DNA of 64,000 nucleotides from an uncultured Oscillospiraceae bacterium (lineage in GTDB: Bacteria; Bacillota; Clostridia; Oscillospirales; Oscillospiraceae), in contig CAJUAC010000004.1 in the NCBI GenBank assembly GCA_910583885.1, positions 21,663-85,662 of the forward strand. Direction: 5' to 3'. How positions within the stretch are numbered: the first letter of the stretch is position 1; each line of letters begins with the position of its first letter. The translations under genes were made by a program, and so were the position numbers. This document shows positions 1 through 7,970 of this stretch, in pieces. A model generated the notes under the pieces. It saw nothing but the letters and a program-made list of their open reading frames with translations. It made no database searches and was not told the DNA's origin.

Positions 1-1525
1 GCAGCAGGCGGATACCCTCGTCCTCGGTGATCCGCCGCACCGGGATCCCCGTCCACTCCGCCGCCACAGCGGCTACATCGTCCCCGGTCACGGCGACCAG
101 ATCGTCTGTGCGGCCATTGAGCCACCGGGCCTTCTCCTCCCGCAGCTGCCGGGCGAAATCGTCCTCTACGTCCCGCAGCCGGGCGGCCGCCTCGAAGTCC
201 TCCCCCGCGATGGCCTCCGCCTTCTCCCGGCGCACCGCCTCCAGGCGGTCCTCCAGGCGCTTGAGATCCGGCGTGCGGGTCTCGCACTCCATCCGCACCC
301 GGCTGCACGCCTCGTCCATCAGGTCGATGGCCTTGTCCGGGAGGTAGCGGTCCGGGAGGTAACGGCGGCTCAGCTCCACGGACGAGCGGATGGCCTCATC
401 ACTGATGGCCAGCTTGTGGTGGGCCTCGTACTTGTCCCGCAGGCCCAGCAGAATCTCGATGGCCACCTCGGCTGTGGGCTCCTCCACCGTCACCGGCTGG
501 AACCGGCGCTCCAGGGCCGCGTCCTTCTCAATATACCGGCGGTATTCATCCCGGGTGGTGGCCCCGATGACCCGGATCTCCGCCCGGCTCAGGGCGGGCT
601 TGAGGATGTTGGCCGCGTCCACCGCCCCCTCGGCGCTGCCGGCCCCTACGATGGTGTGGAGCTCGTCGATGAAGAGGATGACATTGCCCATGCGCCGGAT
701 CTCCGCCAGGGCGTTTTTCACCCGCTCCTCGAACTCCCCCCGGTATTTGGTGCCGGCCAGCATGGCAGACAGGTCGATGGATAAGATGGTTTTCTCCAGC
801 AGCTCCTCCGGCACGTCCCCGGCCACGATCCGCTGGGCCAGGCCCTCCGCCACGGCGGTCTTGCCCACACCGGGCTCGCCGATGAGGACGGGGTTGTTTT
901 TCGTCCGGCGGCTGAGGATGCGGATGGTCCGTGCAATCTCCCGCTCACGGCCCACCACAGGGTCCAGGCGGCCCTCCCGTGCCAGGGCGTTGAGGCTGCG
1001 GGTGAATTGCTCCAGGGCCTTTGACCGGGGGGGCTCCTCCCGGCGGGGGGCTGCCAGCCGGGTGGGGGCCTCCCGGGGGAGGCGCTGTACCACGCTCATG
1101 CGCTCCAGCAGGGCGGTTTGCAGCTTTTTCGGGTCCGCCCCCATGGTCAGCAGCACCCGCATCGCCATGGTGCCATTCTCCCGCAGGATGCCCAGCAGCA
1201 GGTGCTCCGTGCCCACGTAGCCGCTGCCGCCCCGGCTGGACTCCCCTACGGCGTTTTCGATCACCCGCTTGGCCCTTGGGGTGAGGCCCTGGGGCGGGGC
1301 CAGGCCCGGCAGGCCGGCGCCGACGATGCGCACAATCGTATCGCGGGTCCGCTCCTGGGTGACGGCCTGCTCCGCCAGGCACCGGTGGGCTGCGCCCGCC
1401 TCCTCCCGCAGCAGGCCCAGCAGCAGGTGCTCGCTGCCCACATAGCTGTGCCCCAGCTCCTCTGCCGCCTCCTGGGCCAGCCGCAGGGCGCTCTGGGCCC
1501 GGGGTGTGAATTGGTTGTCGTACAT
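1..1525 (-). CDS. clpC: ClpC-family AAA+ ATPase, N-terminal 508 residues (3' end outside window)
   Basis: Hsp100 unfoldase that feeds substrates to ClpP. The reading frame starts at an ATG (1525-1523) and runs off the left edge, so only the first half is visible. It begins with a double Clp-N substrate domain, then the first AAA+ module with Walker A GEPGVGKT (about residues 216-223) and Walker B ILFIDELH (about 283-290). Next comes a short UVR-like middle domain (about 400-460) and the WTGIPVRRI segment that precedes the second AAA+ module. The middle domain marks it as ClpC rather than ClpA, ClpX or long-armed ClpB. No ctsR/mcsA/mcsB genes lie upstream; the divergent neighbour is a ferredoxin. 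I saw no CtsR heptad repeats in the 150-bp gap. Confidence 0.93.
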   Translation of the reverse strand, partial: MYDNQFTPRAQSALRLAQEAAEELGHSYVGSEHLLLGLLREEAGAAHRCLAEQAVTQERTRDTIVRIVGAGLPGLAPPQGLTPRAKRVIENAVGESSRGGSGYVGTEHLLLGILRENGTMAMRVLLTMGADPKKLQTALLERMSVVQRLPREAPTRLAAPRREEPPRSKALEQFTRSLNALAREGRLDPVVGREREIARTIRILSRRTKNNPVLIGEPGVGKTAVAEGLAQRIVAGDVPEELLEKTILSIDLSAMLAGTKYRGEFEERVKNALAEIRRMGNVILFIDELHTIVGAGSAEGAVDAANILKPALSRAEIRVIGATTRDEYRRYIEKDAALERRFQPVTVEEPTAEVAIEILLGLRDKYEAHHKLAISDEAIRSSVELSRRYLPDRYLPDKAIDLMDEACSRVRMECETRTPDLKRLEDRLEAVRREKAEAIAGEDFEAAARLRDVEDDFARQLREEKARWLNGRTDDLVAVTGDDVAAVAAEWTGIPVRRITEDEGIRLL

Positions 1526-1617
1526 GCTTCCACCATCCTTGTTTGTCGTTTGCCCTGTTCAGTATTCCCCCGGCCAATGGTTTTACACATTTCTTCCGAA
1601 AGACGCAGATTTTACCC

Positions 1618-1645
1618 TTGCAATTTTGAAAGTTCATGTTACAAT
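1618..1645 (+). promoter_or_regulatory. Sigma-A promoter of the ferredoxin gene
   Basis: TTGCAA (1618-1623) and TACAAT (1640-1645) are separated by 16 bp, about 30 bp ahead of the ferredoxin start and its AGGGAGG ribosome site. Confidence 0.6.
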
Positions 1646-1677
1646 GGGAGTACCATTTTATAGGGAGGTCATTCACT

Positions 1678-1848
1678 ATGGCTCACAAAATTACCGACGC
1701 CTGCGTCAGCTGCGGCAGCTGCGCCGAGAATTGCCCCGTTGAGGCTATTTCCCAGGGCGATTCCCAGTATGTGATCGATGCCGACGCCTGCGTGGACTGC
1801 GGCGCCTGCGCTGCTAACTGCCCCACCGAAGCCATTGTCGCTGAGTAA
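1678..1848 (+). CDS. 2[4Fe-4S] ferredoxin, 56 aa
   Basis: Small clostridial-type electron carrier. The protein is 56 residues with two CxxCxxCxxxCP clusters (CVSCGSCAENCP and CVDCGACAANCP), the hallmark of 2[4Fe-4S] bacterial ferredoxins of about 55 residues. The start at 1678 is chosen because AGGGAGG lies 8 nt upstream; an in-frame upstream extension to 1636 has no ribosome site. It has its own promoter and terminator, so it is monocistronic. In this genome it could serve the hydrogenase, CODH/ACS or other ferredoxin-linked enzymes, but the sequence does not say which. Confidence 0.95.
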   Translation: MAHKITDACVSCGSCAENCPVEAISQGDSQYVIDADACVDCGACAANCPTEAIVAE

Positions 1849-1867
1849 GCTACATACGGGCAAAAAG

Positions 1868-1895
1868 CCCCCGTCCTCAGAGAGGGCGGGGGTTT
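1868..1895 (+). terminator. Intrinsic terminator after the ferredoxin gene
   Basis: CCCCCG-U-CCUC pairs with GAGG-G-CGGGGG around a 3-nt loop, followed by TTT; it lies 20 nt after the ferredoxin stop codon. Confidence 0.75.
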
Positions 1896-1992
1896 CCGCT
1901 TGCCGGGAAGCGTTTGCCGCCCCATGCGCGGTGGGGATACGGAAAAAACTGGCGGCTTGTTACAAAATTGTAAATCTTTTTTTCCGGCAGTG

Positions 1993-2001
1993 TGGTATAT
2001 T
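1993..2001 (+). promoter_or_regulatory. Possible extended -10 promoter for the VanW gene
   Basis: TGG-TATATT is an extended -10 element about 70 bp before the VanW start. No convincing -35 box stands at 17 bp, so the assignment is tentative. Confidence 0.3.
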
Positions 2002-2069
2002 GATGTTTTAAGAGTGGGGTATCCCATCAGAAAAGCTTCTTCCCCCTGGGGAGGAAGGAGGAGGTTGCC

Positions 2070-3830
2070 ATGGAAGGGAAACGGGTCTCCCAAGATGTAT
2101 TGGAGAAGTCCAAGAGGCAGGGCGGCGGGAAGGCCGGCTGGATTGCAGCGCTGGCGGCAGTGCTGCTGGTGGCAGGCAGCGCCGCGGGCCTGGGGGTCTA
2201 CGCCAACGCCTATGACGGCGTGTTCCCCGGTGTCGCCATGGGGGGCGAGGCCCTCTCCGGCCTGAGCAGGGAGGAGCTGGGCGGGCGTCTTTCAGCGGAC
2301 GCGCTGCTGGTAGGGGAAGTGACCGTCAACGCAAACGGCGTGGAGCTGGGGAGCTATACCCAGAAGGAGCTGGGCGCGCGGATCGATACGGACGCTTTGG
2401 AGGAGTCGGTCTGGGGCGTAGGCCGGGAGGACGGCCCGCTGGGCTGGCTGAAGAACGGCTGGACCATGCTCTGGGGCCGGCTGGGCGGAAAAACCTCCGT
2501 GGAGGCGGTGGTCAGCGGCTATGATGAGGCCATCCTGCGCCGCACAGCGGCAGAGCTGGCCCAGGCCTTTGACCGGGAGCCGGTCCACGGCAGCTACGAG
2601 CTGAGCCGGGAGGGCCTTTTTGCCACAAAGCCGGCGGCTGGCCAGCGGCTGGACCAGGAGGAGCTGGTGGAGGAGCTGGCCGCGCTGGAGGGGGGGCCGG
2701 GGGATGTGGAAGCCCCCTGGGAGGAGGTCCCCGCCCAGCAGCTGGATCTGAAGGCGGTGGCCCAGGAGCTCAACGCCGAGCCCAGCGCCGCCCGGTACGA
2801 TATTGAGAGCGGCAGGGTGGTGGACGGCGACGTGGGCGTCAGCCTGGATCCAGAGGCGGCGGCCTTTGCGCTGGAGAACGCCGTGCCCGGCGAGACCATC
2901 CAGCTGCCCGCCAGTGTCTCCTACCCAGAGATGACAGCTGAGGAGCTGGAGGCGGTGCTTTTCCGGGATGTGCTCTCCACCACCACCACCAGCGTCAGCG
3001 GCTCCAGTGCCCGCAGGGGCAACGTCCGTCTGGCCGGGGAGTCGGTGAACGGTACAATCCTCAATGACGGCGACATTTTTGACTATAATAAGGTGGTGGG
3101 AAAGCGCACCACGGAGCGGGGCTTCGGCGCGGCGGCCACCTACGTCAACGGGGAAACTGTGGACACCATCGGCGGCGGCATCTGTCAGGTGTCCAGCACG
3201 ATCTACTTAGCCACCCTGCTGGCTAATCTGGAGATTGTGGAGCGGTACGCCCACCGCTTCTACCCCGGGTACATCACCATGGGCATGGACGCCACCGTCA
3301 GCTGGGGCGGGCCGGAGTTCCGCTTCAAAAACAATACCGGCTACCCTATCCGCATTGACGTGTCCTATGCCAACAGCCAGCTGACTGTCACTGTCATGGG
3401 GACCAAGGTGGATGACACCTATGTGAAAATGACCTACGACGTACTCAGCAAGACCAGCTATGAGACGGAGTATGTGGAGTCTGCGGATTTGGCCTGGGGG
3501 ACCCAGAAGCAGAAGCAGAACGGTTACACCGGATACCAGGTGGTGTCCTACCGCAATATCTACAGCGGGGATGGGACGCTGCTGTCCCAGACGGTGGAGG
3601 CCAAGAGCAACTATAAGAGCCGCAACCAGATCATCCTCACCGGCACCGCCGGCCGCCCGGCTGATACGCCGGGTCCTGGGGAGCCGGTGATTGGGGACGC
3701 TGGGATCCCGGTCCCCCCGCCCATGCCTGGGAACGAACCGCCGGCTGTAGAGGAGCCTGCGCCGCCGCCGGTGCAGCCGGAGCCGGAGGAGCCGCCGCTG
3801 GATACAGAAGCGCCGGGGTGGCTGCGGTAA
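2070..3830 (+). CDS. VanW-family membrane-anchored envelope protein, 586 aa
   Basis: A cytoplasmic basic N-terminus is followed by one membrane segment (about residues 24-46) and a large extracytoplasmic part. The middle has the repeated alpha/beta look of the YoaR-type putative peptidoglycan-binding domain. The VanW domain is around residues 320-460, with the characteristic GGGICQVSSTIY and YPGYITMGMDATV motifs. The last 60 residues are Pro/Glu-rich, suggesting a wall-spanning tail. VanW is named from vancomycin-resistance clusters, but no van genes are here; a general cell-wall role is likely and the biochemical activity is unknown. The ATG at 2070 follows GGAAGGAGG. Confidence 0.88.
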   Translation: MEGKRVSQDVLEKSKRQGGGKAGWIAALAAVLLVAGSAAGLGVYANAYDGVFPGVAMGGEALSGLSREELGGRLSADALLVGEVTVNANGVELGSYTQKELGARIDTDALEESVWGVGREDGPLGWLKNGWTMLWGRLGGKTSVEAVVSGYDEAILRRTAAELAQAFDREPVHGSYELSREGLFATKPAAGQRLDQEELVEELAALEGGPGDVEAPWEEVPAQQLDLKAVAQELNAEPSAARYDIESGRVVDGDVGVSLDPEAAAFALENAVPGETIQLPASVSYPEMTAEELEAVLFRDVLSTTTTSVSGSSARRGNVRLAGESVNGTILNDGDIFDYNKVVGKRTTERGFGAAATYVNGETVDTIGGGICQVSSTIYLATLLANLEIVERYAHRFYPGYITMGMDATVSWGGPEFRFKNNTGYPIRIDVSYANSQLTVTVMGTKVDDTYVKMTYDVLSKTSYETEYVESADLAWGTQKQKQNGYTGYQVVSYRNIYSGDGTLLSQTVEAKSNYKSRNQIILTGTAGRPADTPGPGEPVIGDAGIPVPPPMPGNEPPAVEEPAPPPVQPEPEEPPLDTEAPGWLR

Positions 3831-3876
3831 GCGGGCATCCCACAGCCAGCGGCGCCTGGCGGGTGTGTTACCCAGG

Positions 3877-3912
3877 CAGAGAGCCGGACGGGTTTTCCCG
3901 TCCGGCTCTCTG
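3877..3912. terminator. Perfect 16-bp hairpin between the VanW gene and a convergent small gene
   Basis: A 16-bp perfect inverted repeat surrounds a TTTT loop (arms 3877-3892 and 3897-3912). It lies between the 3' ends of the VanW gene and the leftward 41-aa ORF, so it is probably bidirectional. There is no strong U-tract on either side. Confidence 0.65.
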
Positions 3913-3915
3913 TCA

Positions 3916-4041
3916 TTAACCCAGCAGTACCTCCGGCAGGCAGGCCGCCAGGAGCATGGCCGCTGCCAGCAGCAGCGTCAGCCCCAGAAGCAAATACCGT
4001 CTGCGCAGCAGGAATACCTTCATGCGGCTGTCCTTCCTCAT
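3916..4041 (-). CDS. Small membrane peptide, 41 aa, unknown function
   Basis: Reading leftwards from ATG (4041-4039) gives a 41-residue peptide. It has a strongly basic N-terminus (RKDSRMK, then RRRY) followed by one Leu/Ala-rich hydrophobic helix (about residues 17-40) and a single Cys. A good ribosome site, GGAGGG, lies 8 nt upstream, and the gene ends 4 nt before the 16-bp hairpin. These are the marks of a real single-span small membrane protein. I recognise no family. It is too short for ordinary gene calling and could be missed. Confidence 0.5.
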   Translation of the reverse strand: MRKDSRMKVFLLRRRYLLLGLTLLLAAAMLLAACLPEVLLG

Positions 4042-4163
4042 ACAAGCATCCCTCCAAGGTTGTTTTGGTACAGCCTATGCAGGTGCGGGGCTGGATTATG
4101 CCTTGCGCGTGCGTCCCCCTGGTACGCCATAGCCGCCAGGAAGCCGCAAAATGTGGAAAAAGG

Positions 4164-4192
4164 TTGACAGATACAGCTTTTGGGAATACTAT
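4164..4192 (+). promoter_or_regulatory. Strong sigma-A promoter upstream of mgtE
   Basis: Consensus TTGACA (4164-4169), 17-bp spacer, TACTAT (4187-4192). Transcription should begin near 4199, about 135 nt before the mgtE start codon. Confidence 0.75.
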
Positions 4193-4203
4193 AGACAGTG
4201 GAG

Positions 4204-4238
4204 ACAGCCGCCGGAGTGACGTCCCGGCGGCTGTTTTT
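4204..4238 (+). terminator. Promoter-proximal terminator/attenuator in the mgtE leader
   Basis: ACAGCCGCCGG and CCGGCGGCUGU form an 11-bp stem with a 9-nt loop followed by UUUU. It begins only about 5 nt after the predicted transcription start. A second 11-bp hairpin (4277-4302) lies before the mgtE ribosome site. The layout suggests premature termination or a roughly 40-nt RNA. The leader is too short for the known M-box (ykoK) magnesium riboswitch. Confidence 0.55.
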
Positions 4239-4334
4239 CTTATACACTTTTGGGTAAAATAGGCCAGGGAGCAGTCCCTGTTTTCTTGGAAAAGAAAACA
4301 GGCCAGACACCGTTCAGGAAGGAGGACACCGCAT

Positions 4335-5714
4335 ATGGTTGATTTGGAGCATGGTGCGTTTATGGAGCAGGTAGAGGAGCTGGCGGAGCGAAGACGCTGG
4401 CCGGATGTGCGGGATATGCTGGTCCTCCTGGAGCCGGCAGATATCGCGGCGATCCTGGCGGAGCTGCCGGGGGACCGGCTGCCGGTGCTCTACCGGCTGC
4501 TGCCCAAGGAGCTGGCGGCGGAGGTATTTGTGGAGATGGAGCCGGAGGAGCAGGAGCTGCTCATCAAGTCCTTCTCCGATACGGAGCTGAAGGAGGTCCT
4601 GGCGGAGCTGTATGTGGACGACACGGTGGATCTCATTGAGGAGATGCCGGCCACGGTGGTCAAGCGCATCCTTAAGCACGCGGATCCGGAGACCCGCCGC
4701 AGCGTCAACGAAATTTTGAAATACCCGGAGGACTCCGCCGGGTCCATCATGACCACGGAGTTCGTGGATCTGAAGCGGGACATAACAGTAGCCGATGCCC
4801 TCAAGCGCATCCGGCGTACCGGCGTGGACAAGGAGACCATCAATATCTGCTATGTTACCGATCCCAGCCGCCATCTGCTGGGGCTGGTCTCCATCCGCAC
4901 TCTGCTGCTGGCGGATGAAGAGGATGTCATTGAGGACATCATGGAGACCAACATCATTGCCGCCACCACCATGGACGACCGGGAGGAGGTCGCCCAGGAC
5001 CTGAGCAAGTATGACTTCCTGGCCATGCCAGTGGTGGACAAGGAGAGCCGGCTGGTGGGCATTGTCACCATTGACGACGCCATCGACGTCATGGAGGAGG
5101 AGGCCACCGAGGACTTTGAGCTGATGGCCGCCATCACGCCCACAGACAAGCCTTACCTGCGCACCGGCGTATGGGAGACAGTGAAAAGCCGGATCCCTTG
5201 GCTGATGCTGCTGATGCTCTCGGCCACCTTTACTGGCATCGTCATTGCCAGCTTTGAGGACTCCTTGGCCGCCTGCTCGGTGCTGATCGGCTTTATCCCC
5301 ATGCTGATGGGGACCGGCGGCAACAGCGGCAACCAGTCCAGCGTAGCTGTGATCCGCGGGCTGAGCTTGAATGAGATCGATTTCAGCGATCTTGCCAGCG
5401 TGGTCTGGAAGGAGAGCCGGGTGGCAGTGGTCTGCGGCGTGCTGCTGGCAGCGGGGAATTTTGTCAAGCTGATGGTGGTGGACCGCGGGTTGATGCACAA
5501 CAGCGAGGTGACGATCCTGGTGGCGCTGGTGATCTGCTTGACGCTGGTGTGTACTGTGTTCTGTGCCAAGGTGGTGGGATGCCTGTTGCCCCTGCTGGCG
5601 GAGAAAATCGGCCTGGACCCGGCGGTCATGGCGGCCCCCTTTATCAGCACCATTGTGGATGTGCTCAGCCTGCTGATCTACTTCCAGTTCGCCACACTGC
5701 TGCTGGGCTTATAG
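4335..5714 (+). CDS. mgtE: Magnesium transporter MgtE, 459 aa
   Basis: Mg2+ channel/transporter of the cytoplasmic membrane. Domains in order: MgtE-N superhelical domain (about 15-125), a CBS pair (about 135-265) that senses cytosolic Mg2+, a connecting helix, and five membrane helices (about 285-459). The pore signature around PMLMGTGGNSGNQSS is intact. Length is normal for the family. The start at 4335 follows AAGGAGGACACCGC. A strong promoter and an early terminator-like hairpin precede it, so expression may be controlled by attenuation. The gene is monocistronic, ending at a strong terminator shared with the convergent glnN. Confidence 0.95.
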   Translation: MVDLEHGAFMEQVEELAERRRWPDVRDMLVLLEPADIAAILAELPGDRLPVLYRLLPKELAAEVFVEMEPEEQELLIKSFSDTELKEVLAELYVDDTVDLIEEMPATVVKRILKHADPETRRSVNEILKYPEDSAGSIMTTEFVDLKRDITVADALKRIRRTGVDKETINICYVTDPSRHLLGLVSIRTLLLADEEDVIEDIMETNIIAATTMDDREEVAQDLSKYDFLAMPVVDKESRLVGIVTIDDAIDVMEEEATEDFELMAAITPTDKPYLRTGVWETVKSRIPWLMLLMLSATFTGIVIASFEDSLAACSVLIGFIPMLMGTGGNSGNQSSVAVIRGLSLNEIDFSDLASVVWKESRVAVVCGVLLAAGNFVKLMVVDRGLMHNSEVTILVALVICLTLVCTVFCAKVVGCLLPLLAEKIGLDPAVMAAPFISTIVDVLSLLIYFQFATLLLGL

Positions 5715-5735
5715 CGTCCCCTTGTGGAGAGAAAT

Positions 5736-5777
5736 CCCGCCCGCTTCCCGAAATGGCTGGAAGCGGGCGGGGTTTTT
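5736..5777. terminator. Terminator of mgtE, possibly shared with convergent glnN
   Basis: A 13-bp GC-rich stem (5736-5748 with 5759-5771) with a 10-nt loop is followed by TTTTT on the plus strand, three bases before the glnN stop. Confidence 0.85.
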
Positions 5778-5779
5778 CT

Positions 5780-7879
5780 TTATTTGATGGAGAAGAGCAG
5801 ATCCGTATAGGAGGGGTAGGGCCAGCGGTTGGCGGCGGTGATGGTTTCCAGGCTGTCCACGGCTGTGCGCAGGGCGTCCATAATCGCAAAGACCGTGTAC
5901 TTGTAGTAGTGGGCCGCCTCGTAGGCGTCCGCACTGTGGGGGGCGGCCAGGGCGGCCTCCAAGGCCTCGCACTGGCGCATCATCTCGCCAATGAGGCTGC
6001 TCAGCTGCCGCAGCAGGGCTTCCTCTGCGGTGCAGTCCAGCTCTGCGATGACAGACCGCTTGGCAGCGATGGCGGACGCCACCTCCCCAGAGAAGCCGCT
6101 GACAGCGGGGAAGATGTTCCGCCGGACCATATCGATCATGGTGCGGGCCTCGATGCCGACCACCTCGCAGTAGTTGACCAGGTGGATCTCATTGCGGGCG
6201 GCGAGCTCCTCCTCCGTGAAAATGTTGTGCTTCCGGAACAGTTCAATGTGCTTGGGCAGGAGGTAGGCCTTCAGCGCATCGGCAGTGCAGGCCAGGTTGC
6301 TCAGGCCCCGCCGCTTCGCCTCCTCCACCCAGGCGTCCTCATAGCCGTTGCCGTTGAAGATGATCCGCTGGTGCTCGGTGAGCGTCTTCTTTACCAGCTC
6401 ATGGAGGGCGGTGTGGAAGTCCTCCGCCCCCTCCAGTGCGTCGGCAAACTGGGACAGCTCCTCAGCCATAATGGTGTTCAGGGCCACGTTGGGGCCGGTG
6501 ACGGACTGGCTGGAGCCCAGCATACGGAATTCGAACTTGTTGCCTGTAAAGGCCAGGGGTGACGTGCGGTTGCGGTCCGTGGTATCCTGGGGGATGTGGG
6601 GCAGCATGTCCACGCCGATGGAGAGGGTCTTTTTGCTCTGGTCAACGTACTCGGTGCCCTGGATAATGGACTCCACGATGGCCGTCAGCTCATCGCCCAG
6701 GAAGATGGAGAGGATGGCCGGAGGGGCCTCCTGGGCGCCCAGCCGGTGGTCATTGCCCGGGTTGGCCACGGTGCAGCGAAGGAGCTCCTGGTAGTCGTCC
6801 GCACCCTTGATAAACGCGGTCAAAAACAGCAGGAAGCGGGCGTTCTGGCTGGGGGTAGAGCCGGGCTTGAAGAGGTTCATGCCTGTGTCGGTGCTCAGGG
6901 ACCAGTTGTCGTGCTTGCCGGAGCCGTTGACGCCTGCAAAGGGCTTCTCGTGGAGCAGGCAGACCATGTTGTGGCGGCCAGCCACCTTCTTCATGATCTC
7001 CATGGTCAGCTGGTTGTGGTCGCAGGCGGTGTTGGCGTCGGTATAGATGGGGGCCAGCTCGTGCTGGGCGGGGGCCACCTCGTTGTGCTTGGTCTTGGCA
7101 TAGATCCCCAGCTTCCACAGCTCCTCATCCAGCTCCTGCATGTAGGCGGCAATGCGGGGCTTGATGGTGCCGAAGTAGTGATCCTCCAGCTCCTGGCCCT
7201 TGGGGGGCTTTGCGCCGAAGAGGGTGCGGCCGGTGAGGATCAGGTCCTCCCGCTTGTTGAACACGTCCTTGTCAATGAGGAAGTACTCCTGCTCAGGCCC
7301 CACCTCGCTTGTGACCTTCTTCACGTCCGTGTCACCGAAGAGGCGCAGTACCCGCACTGCCTGGCGGCTGAGCTCCTCCATGGAGCGCAGCAGGGGGGTC
7401 TTCTTGTCCAGGGCCTGGCCGCTGTAGGAGCAGAAGATGGTGGGGATGCACAGGCTGCCGTCCTTGATGAAGGCGAAGGAGGTGGGGTCCCAGGCGGTGT
7501 AGCCCCGGGCCTCGAAGGTGGCACGCAGGCCGCCGGAGGGGAAGGAGGAGGCATCCGGTTCACCCCGGACCAGCTCCTTGCCGGAGAAGAGCATCAGCAC
7601 CCGGCTGGAGCCGTCGGGAGTGAGGAAGCTGTCGTGCTTCTCCGCCGTCACGCCGGTCATGGGCTGGAACCAGTGGGTGAAGTGGGTTGCGCCGCGCTCC
7701 ACCGCCCAGTCGCGCATGACGCCAGCCATCTCGTGGGCTGTCTCCAGCTCCAGGGGGGTGCCGTCCTCCACACACTTCTTCCAGGCCTTGTAGCAGGTGC
7801 TGGACAGCCGCTGCTTCATGGCGTCCTCATTGAAAACCAGGCTGCCAAATTTTTCTGGTACGTTTTTCTTCTTGCTCAT
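5780..7879 (-). CDS. glnN: Type III glutamine synthetase, 699 aa
   Basis: ATP-dependent synthesis of glutamine from glutamate and ammonia. The length of about 700 residues and the N-terminal GSIII domain (starting KFGSLVFNEDAM) identify the large type III enzyme rather than GlnA. Catalytic-domain motifs are visible: SEVGPEQEYFLID, KHNEVAPAQHELAP and VNGSGKHDNWSL. The ATG at 7879 follows AAAGGAGATC. It lies 84 bp downstream of asnB on the same strand without an obvious strong terminator between. It is therefore likely cotranscribed from the asnB T-box promoter, which would tie glutamine supply to asparagine-tRNA charging. Confidence 0.96.
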   Translation of the reverse strand: MSKKKNVPEKFGSLVFNEDAMKQRLSSTCYKAWKKCVEDGTPLELETAHEMAGVMRDWAVERGATHFTHWFQPMTGVTAEKHDSFLTPDGSSRVLMLFSGKELVRGEPDASSFPSGGLRATFEARGYTAWDPTSFAFIKDGSLCIPTIFCSYSGQALDKKTPLLRSMEELSRQAVRVLRLFGDTDVKKVTSEVGPEQEYFLIDKDVFNKREDLILTGRTLFGAKPPKGQELEDHYFGTIKPRIAAYMQELDEELWKLGIYAKTKHNEVAPAQHELAPIYTDANTACDHNQLTMEIMKKVAGRHNMVCLLHEKPFAGVNGSGKHDNWSLSTDTGMNLFKPGSTPSQNARFLLFLTAFIKGADDYQELLRCTVANPGNDHRLGAQEAPPAILSIFLGDELTAIVESIIQGTEYVDQSKKTLSIGVDMLPHIPQDTTDRNRTSPLAFTGNKFEFRMLGSSQSVTGPNVALNTIMAEELSQFADALEGAEDFHTALHELVKKTLTEHQRIIFNGNGYEDAWVEEAKRRGLSNLACTADALKAYLLPKHIELFRKHNIFTEEELAARNEIHLVNYCEVVGIEARTMIDMVRRNIFPAVSGFSGEVASAIAAKRSVIAELDCTAEEALLRQLSSLIGEMMRQCEALEAALAAPHSADAYEAAHYYKYTVFAIMDALRTAVDSLETITAANRWPYPSYTDLLFSIK

Positions 7880-7932
7880 ACGATTGATCTCCTTTCGCTG
7901 CCGCAGCAGCGGTTTTTTCCAGTATCCAGCCG

Positions 7933-7970
7933 TTTCCTTTGCAAAAGGAAAGGCACAAAAGAACTATTCC
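7933..7970 (-). repeat. Dispersed hairpin repeat overlapping the end of asnB
   Basis: TTTCCTTT-GCA-AAAGGAAA is followed on the plus strand by GGCACAAAAGAACTATTCC. The same arrangement, hairpin then CAAAAGAA(AA)CTATTCC, recurs at 49363-49407. The asnB stop codon (7966-7964) falls inside this shared sequence. Confidence 0.5.

Noticed and set aside
945..1676. 243-aa minus-strand ORF overlapping clpC
   Set aside because: Its Gly/Pro/Ala-rich translation is a wrong-frame reading of clpC codons; the true clpC frame gives intact Clp-N and AAA+ motifs.
2070..3830. Vancomycin-resistance gene
   Set aside because: Only the VanW domain name links it to resistance; no vanH/A/X, vanR/S or D-Ala ligase homologue is near, and VanW proteins are common in susceptible clostridia.
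4199..4334. M-box (ykoK) magnesium riboswitch before mgtE
   Set aside because: The leader is only about 135 nt and begins with a terminator hairpin; the conserved M-box segments are not visible.
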